From: Butyrivibrio hungatei NK4A153
GTDB taxonomy: Bacteria > Bacillota > Clostridia > Lachnospirales > Lachnospiraceae
Direction of reading: 5' to 3'
NCBI RefSeq assembly: GCF_000424465.1
Contig: NZ_KE384198.1
Span: forward strand, 80,774-144,773
DNA: 64,000 nucleotides
The notes under the pieces: model-generated
The model's database searches: none
What the model saw: the letters and a program-made list of their open reading frames with translations, nothing else
What the model was told of the DNA's origin: nothing
Translations under genes and position numbers: made by a program
In this document: positions 18,222-27,500 of the stretch, in pieces
How the letters are laid out: every line of letters starts with the position of its first letter
Numbering within the stretch: the first letter of the stretch is position 1

Positions 18222-19088
18222 CTAGCAATTCCCCGTATAAACAATTTCAAGTTCTTCTCTTGCGACCTCGGCGAGACGATAAACCTTCTTCACATCGGTC
18301 GCGTCGCGGTCGGTCATCTTAAATCTTGGAAAAAATCTTGAAATATGAAGCGGTATGTTCTTCCCGTTTGCCAATTCAAGCTCATGTATCCACGCTGACA
18401 TCTCGCGCATTTCTTCCTCTCCGTCATTCTCACCGGGAATTATCAGTGTTGTAAGCTCAACATGGCAATGCTTTACCGCTTCCTCAATAAACTCCATGAC
18501 CTGCTTCCTGCTGCCTCCGAGAAGTCTATCATAATATTCATCCGTAAATCCCTTAAGATCGATATTCATCGCATCAATATACGGAGCTATCTCCGCAAGA
18601 ACCGTAAGCTCCGCTGTTCCGTTAGATACAAGCACTGTTTTTAGGTCACGTTCTTTTGCAAGCTTCGCTGTATCAAGCACAAACTCATATCCGACAAGCG
18701 GCTCATTATAAGTAAAAGCAATTCCGATATTTCCCTGCGCCCTCATATCAAGCGCAACTTTCACAAGCTCCTGCGGCTTTACGGTCTCGGCATCTTCAGC
18801 ATATCTCCTCGCTTCCTCTGACCACGAAATATCACTATTCTGGCAAAAAGGGCATCGCAGATTGCACCCGAAACTTCCTACCGACAGGATGTAACTTCCG
18901 GGAAAAAAATTGTTCAACGGCTTCTTCTCAATCGGATCAAGCGCAAGCCCCGACACTCTGCCATAGTTATATGCAATTACCTTCCCGTCCCTGACCGTTC
19001 TTGCGCCGCAAAATCCGATGTCACCTTCCGATAAGGAACAATGCCTGAAACACACTTGACATGCCGCCATAAAGCCTCCCGCTGCCAT
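18222..19088 (-). CDS. AmmeMemoRadiSam system radical SAM enzyme
   Basis: The radical SAM cluster motif CNLRCPFC sits near residue 75. Upstream lies the Cys-rich opening CQVCFRHCSLSEGDIGFCGAR typical of this family. Later motifs include FTYNEPLV and VSNGT. The family resembles pyruvate-formate-lyase-activating enzymes and is known to travel with AMMECR1 and MEMO proteins, whose genes are fused just upstream (14-nt gap). Its reaction is not established. A start at 19070 is possible because GGGAGG lies just before that ATG; 19088 also has an upstream GAGGAA. Confidence 0.92.
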   Translation of the reverse strand: MAAGGFMAACQVCFRHCSLSEGDIGFCGARTVRDGKVIAYNYGRVSGLALDPIEKKPLNNFFPGSYILSVGSFGCNLRCPFCQNSDISWSEEARRYAEDAETVKPQELVKVALDMRAQGNIGIAFTYNEPLVGYEFVLDTAKLAKERDLKTVLVSNGTAELTVLAEIAPYIDAMNIDLKGFTDEYYDRLLGGSRKQVMEFIEEAVKHCHVELTTLIIPGENDGEEEMREMSAWIHELELANGKNIPLHISRFFPRFKMTDRDATDVKKVYRLAEVAREELEIVYTGNC

Positions 19089-19102
19089 TATTCCACATTT
19101 CC

Positions 19103-20488
19103 TCAGAAATGCCTCACCACTTCAAACCTCTGCAATTTATACGGCTCATCCTCGAGTATTCCGCCCTTTTGCCTTGCTATATCGATCTGCTCCTCCACGG
19201 AATCTATACCGTCAAGATTTGGAAGCAGCAGCCCTCTCTTAACTCCGTGACTAACAATAACTCCATACTTCTTTACATCAAGCTTATCAGGTGAATCTAT
19301 ATCCTCAGTCTCCCCGAGTACATCAACACTTATATCAAGAAACTTAAGCTCATCCTCGGTTATCGGATCAAAGCGCGGATCGTGCGTACTTGCACTTATC
19401 GCATTCTGAATTATCTCTTTTGCAATATTGTCCTGAGTTGCGGAGGTTGTACCTATACAGCCGCGAAGCTGTCCCATCTTGTGAATTGATACAAAAGTAC
19501 CTGCAGTTCTTGTAAGAAGACCATCTGAAAGACCGTCAGGAACCTGAATCTGCCTGTGTTCCTTTACCCACGACTCAACACTTGCCCTCGCAAGCCTCAC
19601 ATATTCATCATTCGCGTCAGCCTTTTCCTTGCATTCTTTTTCAAGCTTTTTTTCATATTCTTGTAAAAAATGTCTGCTCTCATCCGCTCCGTCCGGATAA
19701 AAAGTACAGATTCCGTAGCCCACTCCCGTTACATCCTCATGCGAAAGAGCCGTTGCCTTAACGCGAAGACCGTCAAAAACCCCAGCCATGATAACAAACG
19801 ACCTGTGCCCGCACTCTGCGGCAAGTTTACACAAGCTCTCATCAAATTCAAACAGCCTGCCAAACTCTGCTTTTCCACACACCTCCATTATGTTTTCATC
19901 ATATTCGGGGCCCTCTTTTGAAAAACCGTAAGGTCCGTATTCCTGCAACTTATGCGAAAGATCTCCGCTTGCGATCAAAACGACTTTTTTCCCCGATTTA
20001 TCAATAGCTTTCGCAATTATCTGTCCAAGCCTGTAATGATATGTCAAAGGAAGCCCCGAAAGCCCTATACGAATAATCTTTCCGCCACTATATTTTTTGC
20101 GTATGAACCACAAAGGAACCATGGTTCCGTGATCGAGGGAAGACTCCCTTTCCCCCATAGTTCCCGCGGGAAAATTCTCTTTTTCTGCAAGAAGCGCAAT
20201 CGCATCTGCAAGTTCTGTGTCATACTCTTCGGAAAATCTGACTCCGGATGCGCCAAAATCCGCAAAACTTCCCGTTGCTCTGTGCCCCGGCGATATATGA
20301 AAGTAATCCGCATACATCACGGAATGCGGACTCGTTATGATGATAGTGTCAGGCTTTAAAGCCGCCACTTCTTCCGCGACCTTCTCATAAGCATTTGTTG
20401 TTGCAAGAATCTGTTTCTCTCCGCCTCTTCCGACTTCCGGAATTATAAGCGGTGGATGTGGAACCATAAAAGCTGCCGATACAGTCAT
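19103..20488 (-). CDS. AmmeMemoRadiSam system proteins B and A, fused (MEMO-AMMECR1)
   Basis: The 461-residue protein joins two families usually encoded apart. Residues 1 to about 270 are MEMO-like, related to class III extradiol dioxygenases: MVPHPPLIIPEVGRG at the start, TSPHSVMYADYF, SSLDHGTMVPLWFI and ASGDLSHK carry the His/Asp positions. From about residue 295 to the end it is AMMECR1-like, with the hallmark LRGCIG and ISASTHDPRF. The start follows AGGAGG. With the radical SAM gene downstream it forms the full three-part set. The function of the set is unknown. Confidence 0.93.
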   Translation of the reverse strand: MTVSAAFMVPHPPLIIPEVGRGGEKQILATTNAYEKVAEEVAALKPDTIIITSPHSVMYADYFHISPGHRATGSFADFGASGVRFSEEYDTELADAIALLAEKENFPAGTMGERESSLDHGTMVPLWFIRKKYSGGKIIRIGLSGLPLTYHYRLGQIIAKAIDKSGKKVVLIASGDLSHKLQEYGPYGFSKEGPEYDENIMEVCGKAEFGRLFEFDESLCKLAAECGHRSFVIMAGVFDGLRVKATALSHEDVTGVGYGICTFYPDGADESRHFLQEYEKKLEKECKEKADANDEYVRLARASVESWVKEHRQIQVPDGLSDGLLTRTAGTFVSIHKMGQLRGCIGTTSATQDNIAKEIIQNAISASTHDPRFDPITEDELKFLDISVDVLGETEDIDSPDKLDVKKYGVIVSHGVKRGLLLPNLDGIDSVEEQIDIARQKGGILEDEPYKLQRFEVVRHF

Positions 20489-20800
20489 TTTAGCCTCCTA
20501 TCTGAAATTGCGGATTTCTGTAATTTCATTAAAATTATCATGCATTAAAAAATCTATGATCAATTATAAATGTGCATCACACCTACATTTCGACACATAT
20601 ATCATATTACGACAAATCAGCACTTGTCCACCTTAACGTTTATTAATATTCGTTATTTCCGTTAGTATAAAACATATTCCCACACACCACCGCATATATC
20701 ATAATTCCCACACAATGCACAATCCCGCATATAACATGTTTTTAGTAAAAAATGCATGTAACAGGCGTCTATTCCTATAAATGTTTATGTATATTTATGC

Positions 20801-20829
20801 TTGATATTCTTTTTCATTCACCCTATAAT
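20801..20829 (+). promoter_or_regulatory. Promoter of the folT-folC operon
   Basis: TTGATA (20801-20806) is followed after exactly 17 nt by TATAAT (20824-20829), 21 nt before the riboswitch begins. The remaining gap 20489-20800, toward the divergent AmmeMemo gene, is AT-rich and shows nothing I can name. Confidence 0.85.
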
Positions 20830-20850
20830 ACAGACAAAATTAAAAAGAAT

Positions 20851-20944
20851 GCAGAGTAGACTGTAAAGCGTCAAGTGCCGGGTGAACAGGGAGTTGTCAT
20901 TCGGACGAAGGGTAATCCGCGGTTTTATGGTCGCATCCCGCTGC
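20851..20944 (+). promoter_or_regulatory. Tetrahydrofolate (THF) riboswitch aptamer
   Basis: The segment matches the THF riboswitch consensus from memory: GCAGAGTAGA at the 5' end, GCGTCAAGTG, GGTGAACAGGGA, GTTGTC, CGAAGGG, CCGCGGT, and GCATCCCGCTGC at the 3' end. The 5' GCAG pairs with the 3' CTGC to form P1. This class senses reduced folates and is typically found before folT, as here. Confidence 0.93.
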
Positions 20945-20962
20945 TACATAGTGAAGTGTATA

Positions 20963-21002
20963 ACACCTCTCGTGTAGACAAAAGGAAGCTGCGAGGAGGT
21001 GT
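20963..21002 (+). promoter_or_regulatory. Expression platform masking the folT ribosome binding site
   Basis: ACACCTC (20963-20969) pairs with GAGGTGT (20996-21002), and TCG just inside pairs with CGA. This buries the GAGGAGGT ribosome binding site of folT. A run of six T follows just before the ATG, so the same hairpin might also terminate transcription. Folate binding would be expected to favour the closed, off state. Confidence 0.75.
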
Positions 21003-21009
21003 ATTTTTT

Positions 21010-21525
21010 ATGAAAAAATTACGTGACACAAACACACTTACTCTGGCCGCCATGTTAACGGCTCTGGGTATCGTACTGGGATTTCTCAAAATTCCCATCA
21101 ACCAGATCATCGAGATCAGATTCGGCTCACTCCCGATCGGCATCGCAGGTATGTCGCTCGGCCCCGGTATTGCCGCTATCGTCGGAGCACTTACCGATAT
21201 CGGAGGATATCTTGTAAAGCCTACCGGTCCTTTCTTTCCCGGATTTACTATAAGCGGAATCGTAAGCGGCCTGATCTTCGGCTTTATTCTTTACAACAAG
21301 AAACCTACGCTTGCCAGAATTATTGCGGCTGAAGCCGTTCACACACTTATCGTAGGCATCATCATGAATACCTACTGGCTCGACATGATGTATATCAAAA
21401 AAGGCTTCTTTGTGACACTTGTAGCAAGACTTCCCAAAGAACTTGTAATGCTCCCCATCAATATTTTAATGCTTTACATTGTTTTGGAAGCATTTGGCAG
21501 GATTAAGACTTATGCACGAGTATAA
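21010..21525 (+). CDS. folT: ECF transporter folate-specific S component FolT
   Basis: The 171-residue membrane protein has about six hydrophobic segments. It carries ECF S-component features near its start (TLTLAAMLTALGIVLGFLKIPI) and the conserved stretch GPGIAAIVGALTDIGGYLVKPTGPFFPGF. It would capture folate for import by the shared ECF ATPase module, which is not in this window. The ATG at 21010 lies 8 nt after AGGAGGT. Control by the THF riboswitch supports the folate specificity. Confidence 0.92.
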   Translation: MKKLRDTNTLTLAAMLTALGIVLGFLKIPINQIIEIRFGSLPIGIAGMSLGPGIAAIVGALTDIGGYLVKPTGPFFPGFTISGIVSGLIFGFILYNKKPTLARIIAAEAVHTLIVGIIMNTYWLDMMYIKKGFFVTLVARLPKELVMLPINILMLYIVLEAFGRIKTYARV

Positions 21526-22801
21526 TTATTCAGAGGCAATTTCTTTTTTTGAGAAATTGCCTCACTTTGAACCACCCAAAAATAATAATACCCCCGTAAA
21601 AGACATGTTTTCTCTGGACGCCGAGCTTGCTCTTCTCAGAAAACTGGGAAATCCCCAGATCGGGCAGCGCTATGTTCACGTCGCAGGCACAAACGGCAAA
21701 GGCTCGACTGTTGCCTATCTCACTTCGATCCTTATAGAATCGGAATTAAGAGTCGGCACCTTCGCCTCACCCTTTTTATACCACTACAATGAACTCTTTA
21801 AGATAAACAATACTGAAATTTCGGATGAGGATTTTGCAAGGCTCTTTTCGCAGATAAAGCCCGCATATGACGAGCTTGCCGCCGAGAACATATTTCCCAG
21901 CGAATATGAGATTCTTACCGTCATGTCTTTTATTTATTTCAGCGAAAAAAACTGTGACATCGTCGTCATGGAAGTCAGCATGGGAGGCCGCGTGGATACG
22001 ACAAACGTAATTCCCGCGCCACTCGTTACTCTCATTACTCCGATAAGCTACGACCACATGTCAATCCTTGGTAACACACTGACTGAGATTGCAACCGAGA
22101 AAGCCGGAATAATCAAGCACGGTACATCTGTCATCACTCCATTTCAGGAACGAGAAGTCAGCAAAGTTCTTGAAGATTTTTGTGCAAAAAAAGCTGTTTC
22201 TTTGGCATACTTCACTGAGCCCGTCCCGATTGAACGAAGCTTGCATGGACAGCGTTTTGACGTAGACGGAACAACTTACAGCACAAAGCTTCTGGGAACC
22301 TACCAGATAGGCAACGCAGCCCAAGCAATCTACGCCGCAAGGAAACTTGCTCAGAAAGGATTTAGGATTTCCGAAACTGACATATCCCGAGGAATCGCAA
22401 ATACCGAGTGGTTCGGACGTTTCACTGTTGTAAAAGAAAATCCGTATATCATAATAGACGGTGGCCACAACAGACAGGGCGCGGCAGTTCTTCGCTCATC
22501 ACTTGAAGAATACTTCCCCGGCAAAAAGATCACATTCCTTCTCGGAATCCTCGCCGACAAAGAAGTTGATATCATCCTCGATGAACTGATGCCGATTGCA
22601 GATAAGTGCTACGTCACTGCTGTCCCAAATAAAAGGACTATGGATCCTGATGACCTTGCCAAGATGGTGGAAAGCCGCGGCGTTAAAGCAACTGTTTTGG
22701 AAAAAGATTATCCACTTGAAGACCTATGTAAAGACGAGACAGAAGTTCTCTGCATTGCAGGATCTCTCTATCTCATAAAAGATATTACATTGAAATTTTG
22801 A
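21512..22801 (+). CDS. folC: Folylpolyglutamate synthase / dihydrofolate synthase
   Basis: FolC adds glutamate to (dihydro)pteroate or folate using ATP and so traps the imported vitamin. The 429-residue product has the P-loop AGTNGKGSTVAYL, the family motif MEVSMGGRVDTTNVI, the region ITPISYDHMSILGNTL and the C-terminal domain motif IIDGGHNRQGA. The start ATG at 21512 overlaps the end of folT by 14 nt, so the two genes are translationally coupled and share riboswitch control. Confidence 0.95.
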   Translation: MHEYNYSEAISFFEKLPHFEPPKNNNTPVKDMFSLDAELALLRKLGNPQIGQRYVHVAGTNGKGSTVAYLTSILIESELRVGTFASPFLYHYNELFKINNTEISDEDFARLFSQIKPAYDELAAENIFPSEYEILTVMSFIYFSEKNCDIVVMEVSMGGRVDTTNVIPAPLVTLITPISYDHMSILGNTLTEIATEKAGIIKHGTSVITPFQEREVSKVLEDFCAKKAVSLAYFTEPVPIERSLHGQRFDVDGTTYSTKLLGTYQIGNAAQAIYAARKLAQKGFRISETDISRGIANTEWFGRFTVVKENPYIIIDGGHNRQGAAVLRSSLEEYFPGKKITFLLGILADKEVDIILDELMPIADKCYVTAVPNKRTMDPDDLAKMVESRGVKATVLEKDYPLEDLCKDETEVLCIAGSLYLIKDITLKF

Positions 22802-22857
22802 ACAATCAGATACAGCGATTGACAACGCTCCCTTGTGGCATACAGATTATCATTGAT

Positions 22858-22888
22858 ACTCTATTCCGATCATTCATCGGAATAGAGT
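22858..22888 (+). terminator. Intrinsic terminator of folT-folC
   Basis: A perfect 13-bp stem (ACTCTATTCCGAT / ATCGGAATAGAGT) with loop CATTC is followed by TTTTATTGTTTTT. The last codons of the minus-strand Lgt-like fragment lie inside the hairpin. Confidence 0.9.
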
Positions 22889-23313
22889 TTTATTGTTTTT
22901 GCTTGTCTTCTGTTTAAGAAAATAAAAAGTACAACGATAACTACGCACATTACCTGCGTAGCTGTTATGACATGATAAAGATGCGCATATCTGAGAAAAT
23001 CTAAAGCAATCTTAGCTATAGCATATATGCTCGAAGCAACCAGCGGATTAAAACGCTTTTTGAAATATAAAACAATTGAAAATGCAAAAAGAAGCAGAAA
23101 AACTGCAGACTCTAACTTTTGAATCGGAAATAGATTTCCCTTGTCGGTATGGACACGCATAAATCCGTTATACGGAAGCCCTTCGCAACATCCCGCGAAA
23201 GCACATCCTATTTTTGCCACTCCGTACATCAACGGAAGGGCTACCACAAAGGATTCAAAAAATACTTCTTTATATTTGGGAGTTATCCTTGTAAATATAT
23301 ATGCTCCGTCTCC
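22870..23313 (-). pseudogene. Lgt-like (prolipoprotein diacylglyceryl transferase) C-terminal fragment
   Basis: The frame reads like the second half of Lgt: a helix ending LPLMYGVAKIGCAFAGCCEG, a loop with FPIQKLESAVFLLLF and two further helices. In Lgt the equivalent region is R-I-G followed by a P-x-Q-L-Y/Y-E element. The N-terminal half is missing: a TAA lies at 23314-23316 and the next gene begins shortly beyond. No convincing ATG exists; a GTG at 23247 could start a 125-residue peptide. It is most likely a decayed paralogue, but a short Lgt-related protein is possible. Confidence 0.5.
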
Positions 23314-23379
23314 TTACGTTATTATGTCATCATTTTATTGCATATACACAATTCTTTCAAATTCCGATCGTGATATTGG

Positions 23380-24522
23380 CTATTTGTTATTCTTATGGCC
23401 AAACAAATACGCCCCAATGGCTGCAACGCATGGAACGGTCGAAATAATGCCAACGGAGCCTGCGATTGCTCTGATAAGCTCAACAGCCACAAAGTCTGTG
23501 TTTATTAACTGGATAAAAGACACTCCATAGGAATATATAAGGATCATCATATTAAGTGCGCCGCCGACATAGGCAAGAACCAGCGTGTTGGCCATTGTGC
23601 CCATGGCGTCTCTTCCGATCTTCATACCGGATTTAAAGAGTTCGCCGAAAGTAGCTTTTTCGTTTGCAAGTTTGATTTCTTCTATAGCGGATGAAATCGA
23701 CATCGCTATATCCATAACCGCACCCATCGCAGCGATCAGTATCCCACTGATAAAAAGACCTGACATCTTAAGATTGCTTGTTGATTTCACAAGAAGAAGC
23801 GCTTCCGCCTCATCTGTCTGAAATGTTGTAACGCCGCCAAGTTTTGCGGATACAGCTCCGAGTATGGCAGCTATAAGCACTCCCGCAAGCGAGCCCAAGG
23901 CCGCTGACGCAGTCTTTTTACCGGTTCCGCCGATAAGAAGGAAGCATATCGCAGAGGTTACAAATATAACCGCGATTGTCACGGGGATTGCAGAAAATCC
24001 CTTGTAAACAAGCGGAAGTAGCACAAACAGGATAACAAGTACCGTGTAGGCAAGTCCTATAAATGCTTTTAATCCCTGCTTTCCTCCCATGAGAACAAGC
24101 ACAGCAAAAAATACAGCTACAAGTCCGATTGTAAGCGGAATGCGATTGTAATTATAGATGCTTACGGTATATGTATGCTCTGCCGATGTATCAATCCTTA
24201 CACTAACAGTATCGCCTTCTTTTACATCCACGTTATAAAGGGTGCTGAAATAATTTGTGACTTTGCAGATGTCACCTTTATAGCGGCCTGTAAGGATTTT
24301 GACCTTAAGTTCGCTGCTGCCCTTCTTTTGATTTTCAACACTCTCATCAATAACCGTATTGTCCTCTATTACAGAAAGAACTCTGGCAGTCTCATATTCA
24401 ACTCCGGAGTTCTCTGTTACAGTGTATTTAGGCCTGTCCGCATTGGCATAGATAACTACGCCAATGCTTAAGGCTATGAATACAAGGACTGATACAGCTT
24501 TTATTATCAGCTCTTTTTTCAT
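23380..24522 (-). CDS. YibE/F family membrane protein
   Basis: The 380-residue protein has an N-terminal helix, an extracytoplasmic beta-rich domain (about residues 30-125), and seven or eight C-terminal helices with the family stretches GKQGLKAFIGLAYTVLVILFVLLPL, ILIAAMGAVMDIAMSISSAI and FKSGMKIGRDAMGTMANTLVLAYVGGALN. Its function is unknown. The ATG at 24522 follows the stop of the giant surface-protein gene by one base, so translation is probably coupled. Confidence 0.9.
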   Translation of the reverse strand: MKKELIIKAVSVLVFIALSIGVVIYANADRPKYTVTENSGVEYETARVLSVIEDNTVIDESVENQKKGSSELKVKILTGRYKGDICKVTNYFSTLYNVDVKEGDTVSVRIDTSAEHTYTVSIYNYNRIPLTIGLVAVFFAVLVLMGGKQGLKAFIGLAYTVLVILFVLLPLVYKGFSAIPVTIAVIFVTSAICFLLIGGTGKKTASAALGSLAGVLIAAILGAVSAKLGGVTTFQTDEAEALLLVKSTSNLKMSGLFISGILIAAMGAVMDIAMSISSAIEEIKLANEKATFGELFKSGMKIGRDAMGTMANTLVLAYVGGALNMMILIYSYGVSFIQLINTDFVAVELIRAIAGSVGIISTVPCVAAIGAYLFGHKNNK

Positions 24523-24523
24523 A

Positions 24524-27500
24524 TTATTTTTTCCCAAATAAATGTCTTAATTTTGATAACAATCCCGCAAGTTTTCCACCTGATGCAGCGGCTGCACCTG
24601 CTGCGGCCGAAGCTCCTGCTGCAGCTCCCGCAGAAACGCCTGCTGCAATATGGCTTATCACAAAGATAACCAGCGCCACAACGCCAACCGCACCGGCTCC
24701 TATTGCCACAAACTTTTTAGGTATGTTGGGCAGCTCGGGTAGCTTAAACTCTTTTTTCTTGCCGTTATCTTCCTGTTTATCCTGCTCTGCACCGTTGTCG
24801 GTCTGAGAATCTGCAGTCTGTGCAGAATCCTTGTTATCCTCATTTTCGGTGCTGCTGTTGTCTGCATCTGTAGACTTTGCCTCTGTGCTGTTATCCGAAG
24901 AATCCTTCTTGTTTGAATCTGCAGCTTTATTATCGGATTGCTTCTTTTTAGCTCCGAGTACAGAATTGTCTTTCTTCGTATTGTCTGATTTCTTTTTGCC
25001 GTTTACGGACTCTGACTTTTTGTTATCTGTCTTTTTGTTATCCGTATTCTTATTGTCTTTTACGGAGTCAGACTTCTTGTTATCGACCTTCTTATTGTCG
25101 CTTCCTTTGTTGTCTTTCACCGCTTCAGACTTTTTGTTATCGGATTTCTTGTTATCTTTTACCGTGTCCGATTTCTTGTTGTCCTTTGCGGAATCCTTCT
25201 TTTTATTATCGCTTACCTTGTTGTCTTTTACGGATTCCGACTTCTTGTTATCGACCTTCTTATTGTCGCTTCCTTTGTTGTCTTTCACCGTTTCCGACTT
25301 TTTGTTATCGGATTTCTTGTTATCCTTCACTGCGTCAGACTTCTTATTATCGTCCTTCTTGTCGTCTGTTCCCTTATTGTCCTTTACAGAGTCAGACTTC
25401 TTATTATCAGTCTTTTTATCGCCGGCTTTATCACCCTTCTTTGTGTTATCTGCCTTATCTGCAAGTACAATATCGTCGCAATTGCGAACCCTGAGTACCG
25501 GTACTGATACATCCGATTTTCCTTCAGGATGCTTATAGAGCACACCTGCAGCGGTAACTTTGGCACCTTTCTTTACGAAATCTCCGACAGTGTTCTTACC
25601 TGTTGAGCCGGATCTTATATATCCGTCGATGAAGATAGCCGCCTCGGCTCCCGATGAATCTTTTAACCAGAACTCGGCAACCGTTCCGTCGGCGTTGTAA
25701 TCAACTCTTGTCACATCACCTGTTGTCTTAAGGAGCTGACCTCCAAGCTTATCGTAATCCATTGCAGTCTTGGTATCAACTGCCTTAGGTTCCCATACTT
25801 TAGGATCTGCTTTGAGCTCTTTTGCAGAAAGAACTTTGAGCTCAAGGTCGCCCTGATACTGTGCAAGGAAACCTACAATACGCATCTTGGTACCAATCTT
25901 AAGTCCGGGTGTAGCATAAGGGAATATGTCCATTCCACCTGTCTCATCCTGAATGTAGATGGTATCAAAGAATGTTGTATCCTGATTTTCTGTTCCCGAT
26001 GTCACATAGCCTTCAACTGCGAAGACTTCGTTCATCTTGCCCTGTCTTGCTTTTGCGATAGTTGTAGTCTCAAGCTCAACCGTAGCGCCGTCAATAATGT
26101 TATTTACGATCGTATGGTTTGCATACGGAAGTGAATCATTGTTGTCCATTTCAGCTTTTACTTCAAAGTCTGAGAGGAATACACCACCCGAAACTATGAT
26201 CTGACCGCCTGCTTTTGTCTTCTGACGTGCAATGAAGGTTACCTTTCCGTCATTATCAAGCTTTGTGCCTTTAACTCCGTTAGGCAAAGCACCGCCATTA
26301 GAGTTTCCTGCTCCGTCTTTGCAATCAACTGAATATGTGGTTTCAAATCCGTTTACAAGCCACTCTGCCTCATCAACAAAGTTTGTAGCCTTTGCATTAG
26401 AAATATCCACAGAACATCCCGAATACTGGCTGTATTTCTGGCCTTCCTTTATTCCTGCAAGAAGAGCGGATTCTTTGTTGAATACGGTAGGATACATTCT
26501 GTAAACCTGTCCGCCGTTATTCTTATCATCGCACACTTCATCGGAGCCCATACGAATGGTTGCGCCGATTGCTTCAAGGATCTTGTTCTGCTCGGTTGCA
26601 GTCTGACAGTCTTTGGTATCGGAATAATCAGCAAGGCCGCATACGATCACAGATCCGCCGCCTGCCACATATTCTTTTACCATCTTGATAAAGTCATCAC
26701 TGTAATGTGAAACCTTGCTAGGTTCTTTATTATTCTTTCCCGGAGCTGACAAAACAAGTAACTTGCAGTCTTTTAACATGTCACTTGTGATATTGTCCTT
26801 AACCACAGTTGCTCGTATATTTTTCTTAGCACAAAGATTTATGAACGCATTCACATTTCCTGTGTAATAGCCCGAAACGTAATCATTATAGTGAGTACCG
26901 TCAATGATCACATTTGAGACCATCTTGGGAACCGCATAATTTACGGCAAACTTATCTTTATAAATCTTCTCAATACCACCAAGCATAGCATGGACGGTAA
27001 CCTCATATGTCACCTGTCCCGCCTCGTTGTATACATAGCTTGTTTTATATGATGCGGTGCCGTTTGAAGCAACCTCTGATACCTTAGCCTCTGCGCCGGA
27101 TACTTTTGAAACAGGTACTTTTTTGCCATCCACATCGCTGAGTTCAATCTCGATATCCTTGATCTCAAGAGGTGTCTTTTCGTTGTTGAAAAGGTCAACG
27201 TTGATATCAAGAGACTCTCCCGCTACGGGAAGTACCGTCTCTGTATATGCATTGTTGATTCCGCAAGCCTCGACACTGCCTACCCATACAGGAGCTGTTA
27301 CCGCAATGTCTTTATCCTGCTCGGAAATCTTGAGGTAGTAGTAAGAATATGCAGAGGGAACTGTAAATGTAACCGTTGCCTCGCTCTTGTCAACGTTCTG
27401 TGAAGCGATCACCTGACCGCCGTTTACGACTACTTCTACCTTACCGATCGCAGAGTCCGTAGGATCCTTGATGTCAGCCTTGATCTCGACCGTTTCACCT

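Noticed and set aside
20875..21009. Upstream start for folT within the riboswitch
   Set aside because: The aptamer and the masking helix occupy this stretch, and the ATG at 21010 has an ideal AGGAGGT.
24831..25538. 235-codon plus-strand open frame
   Set aside because: It is the mirror of the low-complexity Lys/Asp/Ser tract of the giant surface protein on the other strand; the product is Leu/Ser repeats with no start site.
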